Below, in pieces: positions 45,598 through 58,724 of a stretch of 64,000 nt of DNA (the first letter of the stretch is position 1; each line of letters begins with the position of its first letter). The notes under the pieces are model-generated. The model saw only the letters and a list, made by a program, of their open reading frames with translations. It searched no databases and was not told the DNA's origin. The stretch spans positions 117,731,503 through 117,795,502 of the forward strand of contig CM042692.1 of the NCBI GenBank assembly GCA_023614405.1, read 5' to 3'. The translations under genes and the position numbers were made by a program. Source of the DNA: Avena insularis. Taxonomy: Eukaryota > Streptophyta > Magnoliopsida > Poales > Poaceae.

Positions 45598-47748
45598 AAG
45601 ATCATTTTTCCTTCCACCTCCTTCTCTCTTTTGGACCTTTTGGTTTTAACCTTTGTCTTCATTCAAATTCCTTTTGGTGTTTCTTAGCTACTCTAAAACC
45701 TAGCTCATCCATCATGTGGTTTTTCCCTCTCTCTTCTTCTAGCTAAACCGAGCCCTCTCTCTCTCTCTACACCTAACTCAAACTCTAAACCCTAGCTTTT
45801 GCTCCTTCCTAGCTCGGCTAATACCTAACCCCCCTCTCTTTTCTCACCACCACCACTACCAGGCCGAGCCTCCCTGTACACCACCCTGGCTCGACCCAAA
45901 ACTCTCCCTGACTAGACCTAGCCCTATGCCGAGCCTACCATGCCACCCCTCTTGCAACCCTAGCTGAACCCCATAACTTCTCCCTTTGGCTTGGGCCAGC
46001 AACCACCAGACCCCCCCAAGTTACTCCCTTCTGGCCCATCTCCCCTCTCCACTCATTGTTACAGGACAAGAGAAAGAGGGAGGGAGGAAAACCTAGCCTG
46101 ATCACCTCCTCCTCACCTTTTGCAAAAGCTACCACCCTTCCCATGTGCTCTCCCCTCCTCTCGCATCTACCCCACACCTCACCCCACCTCAGATCCTATC
46201 CAGGAGGCGCCCAGGTCCCTCTCTCCCCCCTTATTCTTCCTCTCCTTGCCACCTGCCATGGCCATGGCCCAAAACCCTAGCTAGCCTTACCTCCCTCAAG
46301 TTCGTCGAGCTCTGGTGGACGTCAAGGCCGCGTGAAGTGAACCAGACACCCATCTGTTTCCTATTGGACGCCCTGTAGATGGAGCAGCGACCGGAGATCG
46401 CTGGAGTCTCGCCGTCGCCGCCGTGTCCGTGAGGTGGCCGAAGAAGCAGAGCGCCAGCACTGCGACAGTACCCCGCCACCCCTGCTACCACGACTTCGTG
46501 GGCGCACTCCCGTGAGCACCTCCTCCCTCCCAGACAACCTCCTTCCCCCTCTAGTTTGCCGGATCGCGATTGCACTCCGTCGAGCGGCCTCCGTGTGCCA
46601 CCGCTGCGCTGTCTGTTGCGTCTGCAGCAGCAGCAGCAGCATCTGACCCGCCTCTATTCCTTGTCGTGCCCCGCGCGCTGTAGACCTCCTCCGGTGATGC
46701 CACCTGAACAAAAGTTGTAGATAGAAGCACCCTCTTCATCTTTCCTTTTTGTGGCATAGCGTTTTTCGCCGCCGTTTAGCCGTTATCTTCCCCGGTAGAT
46801 GCGCCGCCGCCGCTGCCTTCAGACGTGCAGGCACAGGAAACAGATTCAGAGCGTGGCGCTGTTTTGAAGTAAGCCCCCCGCCACAAGTTTTGTCGATCAC
46901 GCGCAAGTCCCTCCGCGGCCCCTGTAGACCCACCAGTCAGCCTCCCCCGTTTTTGCAAAAAGACCCCCGTGGTTGGAGGAACCTCAACCTGCGTTCCCCT
47001 GGATCCCACACGTGGCAGGCCCCCGCTGGCGCGCCCGTGAGTGGCCCCGCGGATCTGCCGGCCCCACCGGTCTCCTTGGCTAGACAAACGTGTAAGAAAG
47101 TCCTGTTCAGCCTCACACGCCGGTCATTGCTGAGTCAGCACTGGACCCACCTGTCGATGTCCGTGGCTAGGTTCAGTTGAGTGTAAAAGTTCAGTGATCT
47201 TTTTCTGTAATAAAAATCATTTTCAGAATTTGTTTAAATGTTTTATAATCCAGAAATTAATAACTTTTTATTAATAAATCCAAATGATATATGTTTTTGA
47301 ATCAAAAAAATGTGAGGATTTCAAATCTGCCATTTAAAACTAATGTTTGTCTATTTTAATTTTTTGAAATTGTTTAATTGCAATAAAAATGCCTTTTCCT
47401 TAATTAATTAATAACTTTAATTCTATAACTCCAATTTTGGCAAATAATATGTCTAAATCAATCAGCACGATGAGCCCGTTCTGTTTATGCATTCCATGAT
47501 ATGAATTGAAGCATGCATCATGTCATTATTAAAAATCAGAACTGTTTATGGCAACAAAACATGACTAAAACTTAATAAAATGCTTTATTCTTGTACCCCA
47601 CACCTCACCCATGCCATGCTACTTTATTGCCATGTAAATTGTGCATCATTCATCATGGCATGCTTGTTTGCTTGTCGCATTTTATTTATATGCTTGTGCA
47701 CTTTATTTATGTTGGCCCTTGTTTGTTTGGTTCTTCTTTCGAATAGAC

Positions 47749-47853
47749 GCCGAGCAGGGGAAATATCAGGAATCCCAGGAGTACTACCCAGATCCGTCCC
47801 TCGCTTCAACTGAGCTGCCAGGCAAGCACTACCACATGCTTGCATACATATAG
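47749..47853 (+). other. Short peptide frame inside E LTR, copy 1
   Basis: After an acceptor-like ttcgaatag the frame encodes a peptide containing KYQESQEYYPDPSLAS and ELPGKHYHMLAYI, then stop. Copy 3 (62766-62872) keeps nearly the same peptide with mostly synonymous changes. Copy 2 (57832-57924) has several small deletions yet stays open to the same stop. Whether it is translated is unknown. Confidence 0.35.
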
Positions 47854-48583
47854 TACCTATTGCCTCTATCTTATTCTTGCATCATTGAGTCACGATTGCA
47901 TTAAATTGAATCCCAAGTACTGCATAGCCTTTACTTTTAAACCCCACCGAGCTTGTTCCTCCATCCCATAAGCCATTACTACAGGAGTTTTTTGAGCCAT
48001 GCGAGTCGTAGAAAACCATGTGTAGGGTATGTGAGAGTCTGATGGAAAACGAGGTACATAAACAACTTAACCTGAGTAGTAATGGGATAACTAATGAAAG
48101 AGGCATCGGTGAGCAATATCTGTCATTTGGTTTTTCATGCTCACTTGTGTCCCGTAGGACCCCGAGTACTTGATTCCTGTTCCTTGACTATTCACACTAT
48201 CCACATCCGGGAGGCCTTATGGACCCCCCTGAGCCAGAGCTTGATTCATTTCTATTTCTTGGGGCCACAACTAGTTTGGGGTTTTATTACTATCCTGTAC
48301 TTATGCCATGCTTTAATGCTTTATTTACGATTGTGCGTGGAGCACCTGTACTGTTTTGGACCGTGACACGTTACCAGACGACAAGCCCGGCCACACTTTC
48401 GGTTCTCAGCCTTTACCACCGTCCATTAAACCCCGGGTCCGTTCGAGCCGCCAACTTCGCTATGGTAGTTTAGTGGGGTGGCCCCCTGAAATATTTTATG
48501 AATCCTGTGATCGTTTTGTCGTGAATGCCTCGTTGGGTTTTGAGTTGGTTTTTCCGAGGTTTATCGAGTGTGTGTTAATATTT

Positions 48584-48642
48584 GTGCACCCTTGCAGGGT
48601 AAATCTTTCTGAAAGCCGTGTCCGCGGTTATGGATGACTTGG
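48584..48642 (+). other. Shared long-LTR sequence block, E copy 1
   Basis: TTGCAGGGTAAATCTTTCT then GTGTCCGCGGTTATGGA. It matches LTR D (36227-36284) and the solo LTR (18727-18786), which are otherwise dissimilar. Confidence 0.65.
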
Positions 48643-49767
48643 AGCACAGTTTCTCGATCATAGACAAGTATAACTAAAGTATCGTCTTTAAATTGACTAA
48701 ATATCTGACTAGTAAATAGTGCAATATTCATGGAATGAGTAATAAAACTGCCAACGGTTGAGTTGTTCGTCCGCTTTCTCGTTGGTAAGCGAGAAGGAGG
48801 ATGGATCTGTTACTTTATACTGTTTCTAATTAACAGACATCTGACCATCTTTGGTTAGGCGGATGGTTAGCGTGTATCTATAGGCTTGTTAGTTATTATC
48901 TTTCGCTGCAATTGCGTCACCCCAGGTTTATGTCCCCTTTAGAGGCATAAAGACTTGCTGAGAACCCCTAGGGTCTCACAAATTGTTTGATTCAGATGAA
49001 CATGTGTATTCGCAAGATGGATACTAGGTGGAGGAGACAGATGATGTTGGCAACGATCACTCGGTGTAGAGATTCCGGGGATGGGGATCCGTGAGATCTG
49101 TGGGCGGGATGTGCTTACTTATGTGGCATCTTATGCCGTTTTGCTTCTTATCCGTACTTGGATCTTGTTTCCCGCTTCCGCTTGATACTCTGATGTTTGA
49201 TGTATGAGGAGCTATCCTACACTATTATCTCTATCTAGGATATTTTGGATCTTGCCGTATGGCGTTGCAATATTTCTATTTCTTTTAGATGGTATGGCTC
49301 TAAGAACTGTTGTAAGGTAGCTTGCATACATACTCACTTGTGTATGTATTTGATCTCTTCGCCTATTGCCTACGCCGCTCACTCTTGTCCCGATGTTCTG
49401 GAAGTGGTTAGGACGGCCGACGGGTCTACACGTGGGTGGTCCCTAGGCCCCTGCTGAACTATTTTAACCACTTTTGGTTCATCCAGGCTTGCACTTAGAG
49501 CGTAGGGTCCGAGGTTGTTACAAGAAGATCGGCATGAGGCACTCGGCACTGGCCACGCGGCAGAAAGAACGGCCGGCCGCAACCTCCCAGGAGTGCGCCC
49601 TTTTTCTAGCCTTTTTGTATTTTTGAATTTGTTGTGCATAAAATGACTCAATTAGCTAGCTAAAACCCAGTCACTGACTCTTTGTTCACCAGCCACCGGA
49701 GGGTAAAACTGAAGATATTTCACATGATAGTGTTAGTTTTGAGGGCAAAACTGAGTACAACCAAACT

Positions 49768-50465
49768 AACGTTTTCAATCCTCTTCTAAAAATTCAAACT
49801 AGGATTCATGTGTTCTGGGTTTCCGTAGTACCATAGAAAGTGTGTGTGTGTAATCCCTTGTCTATCTGTTGCATCCAATTTTTTATCGCTATCTGCCTTT
49901 TGGTTATCAACTGTTGGTACATTCCATACCAACAGGCTTTTGTAAACTGACGCAATCTATATGGTTCGTTGTAAACCGACGCGATCTGTCTTACTCCTTG
50001 TTATCCGACGCTATCTTGTTTGGGGTGTTTGTTTCCGCAGTTGCTAATCGTTAGGTTCATCTTAAGAAAGAAGGAAGTTGGGATATGTGTTTTACTTATT
50101 CATGTGCGGGGTAATGATTTGAGTGTGGGATGGAGTCGCGACCATACCACTATTTTTATCATTCGCTCTTGTATATTGAATTGGTAGAGTTACTAATCTT
50201 GATTCATTAAGTGGTTTTGCGCATATAGTGGTATTTTAATGCCGAAATTTGCAGAAATTTTTTCTTTGTTAGCTTGTGTACCACACTCCTTGTTCAGTCG
50301 TGTGGAATATGCTTAATATCTTCTAGGTGCTTTGAACTTTGTTGATATTTTAATATCATCCTGGTGATTTGTATCCTTTAATCTTGGTTAATTCCATTTT
50401 GGTACTATGTTGGATTATTATTATTCTCCATTATGGTACTGACTTGTGTTTTATATCAATCACAG
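49768..50465 (+). other. Leader between E LTR and gag
   Basis: AT-rich, without a gene. No TGGTATCAGA-type primer binding site is found at the LTR edge. A pyrimidine tract and tatcaatcacag just before the gag ATG could be a splice acceptor. Confidence 0.5.
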
Positions 50466-51424
50466 GATGGCACCACCACGCCGTTCTGAGGAGGACATAC
50501 CACCTGAATCGGGGCAAGTATTGCTAATGCCTTGGGAGCAATGCAGCAGAACCAGCAACGCTTTGAAGAGAGTGTCAGGAGGAATGAGTTTGTTCCGCTA
50601 CCTCCACCTCCCAAGCGAGGAGACATCAAGAGCTTTCTGAAGTTTAACCCGCGCCACTTTGAGGTGTCTGATCAGCCACTAGAAGCTGATGATTGGTTGC
50701 GTGAGATGTCAAGGTTGCTGATGACTGCTGATGTTCCTGAGCAAGAATGGGTAAAATGTGCCACTCACCTTCTGAAGGGAGACGCAGCTCTGTGGTGGGA
50801 GAATTACCTGAAGGCAAACCACTCTGGTTTTCAGCCTACTTGGGAGCAGTTCACTAGGCTTTCAAAGAGCAATACCTGTCAGAAATTGCCATGGAAAGGA
50901 TGAAGGAAGTGTTTCTCAACCTCAAGCAGGGCAATGACAATGTCAATACCTATATCAGAAACTTCATGAATCTTTCTCGGTATGGTGGCGATGAGATCTC
51001 TGATGACAAGAAGAAGCAAAAGAGGTTCAGACAAGGGCTCAATGCATCTATCAAATATGCAATCACTCATGCAAGGCCGGGGTCTTTTATGGAACTCCAA
51101 CATACAGCTCTACAGGAAGAAGCAAGTAGGCAAGTGTTTGAGGAGTCCAAGAAACACAGCCGTGATGCAGCAAACTCTTCAGCTATGACAGCTCCTTCTA
51201 AGCGCCGTGTGTGGGTTCCTAATACCGCACCGTCGCTCCCGGCTCCACCAAGACCTTCAAGCTACGCGGCAAGGCCACCAAACTCCTTCACCACGCCTCC
51301 TAGGGGCTACAACCACAACTACCCTGGAGCGCCTGGTGGAGTCCCTGGCTACGCTGCTGCACATCCACCTGGTGCTTGCTACACTTGTGGGAACACTGGG
51401 CATCAACACTGGAGTTGTCCATGA
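50466..51424 (+). pseudogene. gag of element E, frameshifted
   Basis: The ATG at 50466 opens MAPPRRSEEDIPP. The frame shifts near 50525 into one containing KSFLKFNPRHFEVSD, GDAALWWENYL and WEQFTR (retrotransposon gag capsid domain), and shifts again near 50858 into one containing FLNLKQGNDNVNTYIRNF. A Pro-rich linker leads to the zinc knuckle [14 protein letters not shown] (51377-51418, C-X2-C-X4-H-X4-C). Gag would form the virus-like particle and bind RNA. At least two indels inactivate it. Confidence 0.9.
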
Positions 51425-54400
51425 ACAACAAAGCTCTTCCTCCACCACCTCCAAGACCTGCAACAAGTTCTTCTATGGTTCGTGCACCTCCACCGCGGGC
51501 TCTCAACATCAACACCAAGCCCAGGTCCACTGTTGCTCGTGCCAACTGTGTCAACGTTGCTCAAGCTGAGCATGCACCTGGAGTTGTGATGGGTACGCTT
51601 CCTGTTAACTCCGTCCCTGCACGAGTTTTGTTTGATTCTGGTGCTTCGCATTCTTTTGTTTCTCACAAGTTTGCACATGAGCATGATCTGGCTATGGGTC
51701 CTCTATTGCATCATCTTGTGGTACAATCTCCTGGGTCAAACATGAGGGCTGCTCATATTAGCCATGGCAATCAAATTGAGATTGGTGGCTCTTCGTTTCC
51801 AGCTTCCTTAATTATTCTAGGCAATTCTGACATTGATGTTATCTTGGGCATGGATTGGTTAACAGCAAATGCAGCTATGATTGATTATGTTGAACGCTCG
51901 GTTTCTCTAAAAATTCCTGAAGGCCATATAGTCTATTCTCCAAGTCTGAATCCTGCAATTCAGCTTTTCTCTTTGGCGGCTTCGAATGATGATGCTATGG
52001 AGGCTATTCAGAGTGTTCCGGTGGTCTGTGAGTTCCCAGATGTTTTCCCTGAAGAGTTACCGGGTATGCCTCCTGATCGAGAGGTCGAGTTTGTGATTGA
52101 GCTTGAACCTGGTACCGCTCCTATCTCCAAGCGGCCTTATAAAATGGGTCCTGCTGAGTTGGCTGAACTCAAACGTCAGCTTGATGAACAAGAGAAGTTG
52201 GGTTTCATTCAACACAGTACTTCTTATTGGGGTAGCCCAACCATCTTTGTGAAGAAGCGAGACAAGACTGATAGACTTTGTGTTGACTATCGGGCTCTCA
52301 ATGCTAAAACCATCAAGAAGAAATATCCCCTCCCGCGGATTAATGATCTCTTCGATCAGCTAGCTGGAGCTGTGGTATTCTCTAAGCTTGACATGAGAAG
52401 TGGATATCATCAAATCAAGATTTGCAAGGAAGATGTGCCTAAAACAGCTTTCACCACCCGCTATGGCCTGTACGAGTACACGGTCATGTCTTTCGGTCTC
52501 ACCAACGCACCTGCCACCTTCTTGAGGCTTATGAACTCGGTTTTCATGGAGTATCTTGATAAGTTCGTCGTGGTCTATCTGGATGACATTTTAGTCTATT
52601 CTAAGTCAAAGGAAGAACATGAAGAACACCTTCGGTGTGTCCTAAACAAGCTGCGTGAGAACCGCCTGTATGCAAAGTTCTCCAAGTGTGAGTTCTGGCT
52701 GCCTGAAGTCACCTACCTTGGTCACGTCATCTCTGCCAAGGGCATTGCCGTCAACCCAGAAACTGTTCAGACAATTGTTGACTGGCTTCCACCCAAAAAT
52801 GTCAAAGAAGTCTGGAGTTTCCTTGGTTTGGCTAGTTATTGCCGTCGCTTGTTCAGAACTTCTTGAAGATTGCGAAGCCTCTTACCGATCTCCTCAAGAA
52901 AGGCAAGAAATACCTTTGGTCTCCTGCATGCAAGCTAGCTTTGAAACCCACAAAGAGAAGCTCACTTCCACACCAGTCTTGATTCCTCCAGATACATCCA
53001 AGCCTTTCCATATATTCTGTGACGCCTCCTTGCAAGGATTGGGTGCGGTCCTTATGCAAGAAAAACAAGTTGTTGCTTATGCCTCTCGAAAGTTGAAGAC
53101 GCATGAGATCAACTATCCTACACATGACCGCGAACTCGCAGCAGTTGTCTTTGGTTTGAAAGTATGGAGGCACTACTTGCTTTGCAACCGTTGTGAGATC
53201 TTTTCTGATCACAAGAGTCTGAAGTATATCTTCACACAACCTGATCTCAACCTTCGTCAGAGGAGGTGGATTGAAGCAATTAATGATTTCGATTTGACCA
53301 TCAACTACACTCCGGGCAAAGCTAATGTGATGGCCGATGCTCTCAGCCGAAAAGCTTATGTCAACAACCTCATGGTGGAAGAACAACAGCCTATCTTGTG
53401 CGAGGAATTCCGCTAGCTCAACGTTGAAATTGTGGATCAAGGGTACCTTCTGAACCTTCTGGCAACACCTCTCTTGGAAGAAAAAGTTCGCTCCATTCAA
53501 CTTGGTGATCCTTACACTAAAAAGATCATCTCCAACATTCAACTCCCAAAGTATGAGTCCTTCCACGTCGACGACCAAGGCGCTCTATTCTTTGAACACC
53601 GGATGTTTGTTCCGAACTACCCAGGTTTGAGAGAGCAAGTTCTTAAGGAGGCGCATGATTCTGTTCTTTCTATCCACCCTGGCAGCACTAAGATGTACAT
53701 GGACTTGAAAACACAATATTGGTGGCCTGGGTTGAAACGAGATTGTGCCAAGTATGTCTCGGAGTGTGATGTCTACCGCAGAGTTAAAGCTGTCCATCAG
53801 AAACCTTCCGGTCTTCTACAGCCATTGAAGCCTCCGGAATGGAAATGGGAGAAAGTAGAGATGGACTCCATAACTGGTTTTCCAAGGTCGCAGAAGGGCA
53901 ACAATGCAATCTTTGTTGTCATTGACAGGCTTTCTAAAGTGGCTCACTTCTTTCCCGTCAAGGAAACAATTTCTGCATTCAGTTGGCTGAGCTCTATATC
54001 AACAAAATTGTCTCTCTGTATGGGGTTCCTCTTGAGATCAGCTCAGACCATGGAAGCATCTTCACTTCCAAGTTCTGGGGAAGTTTCCAATATGCTTTGG
54101 GAACAAAGTTGAAATTCAGCACAGCTTACCACCCTCAGTCGCAAGGACAAGTTGAAAGGATCAATCAGATTCTGGAAGATATGTCTGTTGCAGGCCATCT
54201 CTTTGGCATGAAGTGGGAAGAATGCCTTCCTTATGCTGAATTCTCTTACAACAACAACTTCCAGAAGAGTCTAAAGATGGCACCATTTGAGGTTCTCTAT
54301 GGCCGCAAATGCAGAACTCCGATTGGTTGGTCGAGCGCAGGTGAAAGAACATTGTTTGGCCCCAACATTGTAACTCAAGCGGAGGAGAAGGTTCACATCA

Positions 54401-54909
54401 TTCTTGAAAACCTAAAGGTTGCTCAAAGTCGCCAGAAGAGCAACTATGACAGAAAGCACACAGACATGGAGTATGTCCCTAGTGATCTCGTTTACCTTCG
54501 TGTCACTCCCATGAGAGGCACGCACCGGTTTGGTATCAAAGGAAAGCTAGCTCCTTGATACATCGGTCCTTTCAAAGTTCGTGGAAGAAGAGGAGAAGTT
54601 GCTTATGCTCTTGAGATCCCTGGAAAACTAAAGGTTCATGATGTTTTCCATATCTCTCAACTCAAGAAGTGCTTCAAGGATCCCGGCAGGACCATGGACC
54701 ATGAACTCATCAATCTCCAAGAAGACCTGTCTTATCAAGAACACCCCACAAAAATCCTAGAAGTCACAGAAAGAAGCACTCGTAACAAGTCCATCAAGTT
54801 CTGCAAGGTGCAGTGGTCGCACCATTCCGTTGATGAAGCCACTTGGGAACGCGAGGATGAGCTCCGTGCCAAGTATCCTACCCTCTTCGTGTCTTCTTCT
54901 TCTTCCTAG
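51425..54909 (+). pseudogene. pol of element E: protease, RT, RNase H, integrase, chromodomain
   Basis: Protease motif [10 protein letters not shown] (51627-51656). Reverse transcriptase 52130-52850 with [14 protein letters not shown] and catalytic YLDD (52575-52586). RNase H 52980-53380 with FCDAS (53015-53029). Integrase zinc region near 53650-53800, where the second Cys of the last pair is Tyr, then core with MDSITGFP, SSDHGS and GQVERINQ supplying the D, D, E residues. Chromodomain 54720-54890 with KVQWSHHSVDEATWE. Breaks: frameshifts near 51420, 52855, 52940 and 53975, TAG at 53414-53416, TGA at 54556-54558. The reading order is otherwise that of a complete chromovirus pol. Confidence 0.92.
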
Positions 54910-57831
54910 AATCTCGGGGCGTGATTCCTGTTTAGTGGGGAGAGTTGTAGCATCCCATCTGTAATGCTACATGGTCTAATAATAAAATGCTACTTCCTAC
55001 ATATAATTGTTGCATCATAATTATATCATGCTCATGTCATCATGCCACCTTGCATTTGAGCATCATATAAAACCCTTTTCTTTTGGATCTTGTCTCATGT
55101 GCATTTATCAATTGTATTTGGTTCTTAATAAATTGTATTTGGTTCTTGATAAATGCTTGGTGCCCAAGTTGAGTTGGGGGCATATCTTTTAGTAACTCCA
55201 CCACGTTCTTGTCAACACCCCATTATTCCACCACCCTACTATGTGAGCTTTGCATTTTATTTGGGTTTACCTGTAGCTCATGTGGGTTGGGATGGATCTA
55301 CTTCTAATTCCACATGCTTCCATATATGCCTCATGTTGTTTTTACATTGTTGATATGTGGAGAGCCACATGGCCACCTTTGCATGTTATGGTAGTATTTT
55401 TCCTTGTCTATATTCCATATGGTTTGGTTTGGAGTACTTGATCATGTATGGATATAATTGTGGCTATATACTTACCTAGTTGAACATACACACTAGCATG
55501 CCCACATTATATTCAAATATGGGCATTTTCCATCCATTCTACTTGGGACACAACCCTTTTCTTTTGCTTGGCCTTAGTCCCATATTTTTGTGGTGCATGT
55601 GTTAACAAATGCCATGGTGATCACAATTGTTTTCACAATAATAAATATGGCATTTACTAATCATGCATGGGCCATGCAAGATCATTTTTCCTTCCACCTC
55701 CTTCTCTCTTTTGGACCTTTTGGTTTTAACCTTTGTCTTAATTCAAATTCCTTTTGGTGTTTCTTAGCTACTCTAAAACCTAGCTCATCCATCATGTGGT
55801 TTTTCCCTCTCTCTTCTTCTAGCTAAACCGAGCCCTCTCTCTCTCTACACCTAACTCAAACTCTAAACCCTAGCTTTTGCTCCTTCCTAGCTCGGCTAAT
55901 ACCTAACCCCCCCCCGTCTCTTTTCTCACCACCACCACTACCAGGCCGAGCCTCCCTGTACACCACCCTGGCTCGACCCAAAACTCTCCCTGTCTAGACC
56001 TAGCCCTATGCCGAGCCTACCATGCCACCCCTCTTGCATCCCTAGCCGAACCCCATCCCTTCTCCCTTTGGCTTGGGCCAGCAATCACCAGACCCCCCCA
56101 AGTTACTCCCTTCTGGCCCGTCTCCCCTCTCCACTCGTTGCTACAGGACAAGAGAAAGAGGGAGGGAGGAAAACCTAGCTCGATCACCTCCTCCTTACCT
56201 TTTGCAAAAGCTACCACCGTTCCCATGTGCTCTCCCCTCCTCCCGCATATAGCCCACACCTCACCCCACCTCAGATCCTATACAGGAGGCGCCCAGGTCC
56301 CTCTCTCCCCCCTTATTCTTCCTCTCCTTGCCACCTCCCATGGCCATGGCCCAAAACCCTAGCCAACCTTACCTCCCTCGAGCTCGTCGAGCTCTGGTGG
56401 ACGTCAAGGCCGCGCTAAGTGAACCTGATGCCCATCTGCTTCCTCTTCGACGCCCTGTAGACGGAGCAGCGACCGGAGATCGCCGTTGCCGCCGTGTCCG
56501 TGAGGTGGCCAAAGAAGTGAGCCAAGATCGACACAAGATCGCCACCGCCACCGCTACCACGACTTCACGGGCGCACTCCCGTGAGCACCTCCTCCCTCCT
56601 AGACAACCTTTTTCCCCCTCTATTTCGCCGAATCGCCATTGCACTCCGTCGAGCGGCCTCCGTGCACCGCCGCTGCGCTGTCTGTCGTGTCTGCAGCAGC
56701 AGCAGCAGCATCCGACCTGCCTCTGTTCCTCGTTGTGCCCCGTGCGCTGTAGACCTCCTCCGACGATGCCACCTGAACAAAAGTTGTAGATAGAAGCACC
56801 CTCTTCATCTTTCCTTTTTGTGGCATAGCGTTTTTCGCCGCCGTTTAGCCGTTATCTTCCCCGGTAGATGCGCCACCGCCACTGTCTTCAGACGTGCAGA
56901 CACAGGGAACAGATTCAGAGCACGGCGCTGTTTCGCAGTAAGCCCCCCGCAAGTTTTGTCGATCACGCGCAAGTCCCTCCGCGGCCCCTGTAGACCCACC
57001 AGTCAGCCTCCCCCGTTTTTGTAAAAAGACCCCCGTGGTTGGAGGAACCTCAACCCGTGCTTCCCCGGATCCCACACGTGGCAGGCCCCCGCTGGCGCGC
57101 CCGTGAGTGGCCTCACGGATCTGCCGGCCCCACCTGTCAGCCTCGGTGGCTAGACAAACGCGCGGTAAGAAAGTTCGGTTCAGTCCCCGCCACACCGGCT
57201 ACTGCTGAGTCAGCACTGGACTCACCTGTCGGTGTCCGTGGCTAGGTTCAGTTGAGTGTAAAAGTTCTGTGATCTTTTTCTGTAATAAAAATCATTTCCA
57301 GAAATTTGTTTAAATGTTTTATAACCCAGAAATTAATAACTTTTTATTAATAAATCCAGATAATACAAATGATATATGTTTTTGAATCAGAAAAATGTGA
57401 GGATTTCAAATCTGCCATTTAAAATAATGTTTGTCTACTTTAAATTTTCGAAATTGTTTAATTGCAATAAAAATGCCTTTTCCTTAATTAATTAATAACT
57501 TTAATTCTATAACTCCAATTCTGGCAAATAATATGACTAAATCGATCAACGCGACGAGCCCGTTCTGTTTATGCATTCCATGATATGAATCGAAGCTTGC
57601 ATCATGTCATTATTAAAAATCAGAACTGTTTATGACAATAAAACTTGAATAAAACTTAATAAAATGCTTTATTCTTGTACCCACACCTCACCCATGCCAT
57701 CCTACTTTATTGCCATGTAAATTGTGCATCATTCATCATGGCATGCTTGTTTGCTTGTCGCATTTTATTTATATGCTTGTGCACTTTATTTATGTTGGCC
57801 CTTGTTTGTTTGGTTCTTCTTTCGAATAGGC

Positions 57832-57924
57832 AGGTGGAAAATATCGGAATCCTGTGAGTACTACCCATCCGCCCTCGCTTCAATCGAGCTGTGCAAGCAC
57901 TACCACATGCTTGCATACATATAG
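57832..57924 (+). other. Short peptide frame inside E LTR, copy 2
   Basis: Counterpart of 47749-47853 with several small deletions whose net effect keeps the frame, ending HYHMLAYI and the same stop. Confidence 0.3.
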
Positions 57925-58665
57925 TACCTATTGCCTCTATCTTATTCTTGCATCATTGAGTCGCGATTGCACTAAATTGAATCCCAAGTAGTGCATAGCC
58001 TTTACTTTTAAACCCCACCAAGCTTGTTCCTCCATCCCATGAGCCATTACTACAGGAGTTGTTTGAGCCATGCGAGTCGTAGAACAACATGTGTAGGGTA
58101 TGTGAGAGTCTGATGGAAGATGAGGTACATAAACAACTTAACCTGAGTAGTAATGGGATAACTAATGAAAGAGGCACCGGTGAGCAATATCTGTCATTTG
58201 GTTTTTCATGCTCACTTGTGTCCCGTAGGACCCTGAGTACTTGATTCCTGTTCCTTGACTATTCGCACTATCCACATCTAGGAGGCCTTATGGATCCTCC
58301 TGAGCCAGAGCTTGATTCATTTCTATTTCTTGGGGCCACAACTAGTTTGGGGTTTTATTACTATCCTGTACTTCTGCCATGCTTTACTGCTTTATTTACG
58401 ATTGTGCGTGGAGCACCTGTACTGTTTTGGATCGTGACATGTTTTCGCTGTATCGACAAGCCCAGTCACACTTTCGGGTTCCCAGTCATTTACCGCCGTC
58501 CATACAAACCCTGGGTCTGTTCCGGAGCCAGCCAATTTTGTTGCGAGTAGCTTAGTGGGGTGGCCCCTTGAAATATTTTATGAATCCTGTGATCGGTTTG
58601 TCGTGAATGCCTCGTTGGGTTTTGAGTTGGTTTTTCCAAGGTTGATCGAGTGTGTGTTGCTATTT

Positions 58666-58724
58666 GTGCACCCCTGCAGGATAAATCTTTCTGAAAGCCA
58701 TGTCCGCGGTTATGGACGACTTGG
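58666..58724 (+). other. Shared long-LTR sequence block, E copy 2
   Basis: CTGCAGGATAAATCTTTCT then ATGTCCGCGGTTATGGA. Confidence 0.65.

Larger units (their letters stand above)
45598..49767 (+). repeat. 5' LTR of element E, lacking its first 730 bp
   Basis: Near-identical over most of its length to 55678-59875. It starts inside the LTR (the counterpart of about 55675) and ends at ccaaact, where the two copies diverge. Order along it: GC-rich leader-like part (46000-47170, with a cagcag run at about 46624-46640), AT-rich part (47200-47580), a short conserved peptide frame (47749-47853), the shared block at 48584-48642, and tactcacttg at 49331. Frames in the GC-rich part are not supported as genes. 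Confidence 0.85.

Noticed and set aside
46231..47180. Several overlapping 100-150 codon frames on both strands in the GC-rich part of the E LTR
   Set aside because: They lie on both strands of a repeated LTR leader, differ in frame between copies and show no domain. High GC content makes stops rare.
56328..57245. Same frames in LTR copy 2, including a 153-codon one from 56328
   Set aside because: Not conserved in copy 1 or copy 3; chance frames in GC-rich LTR.
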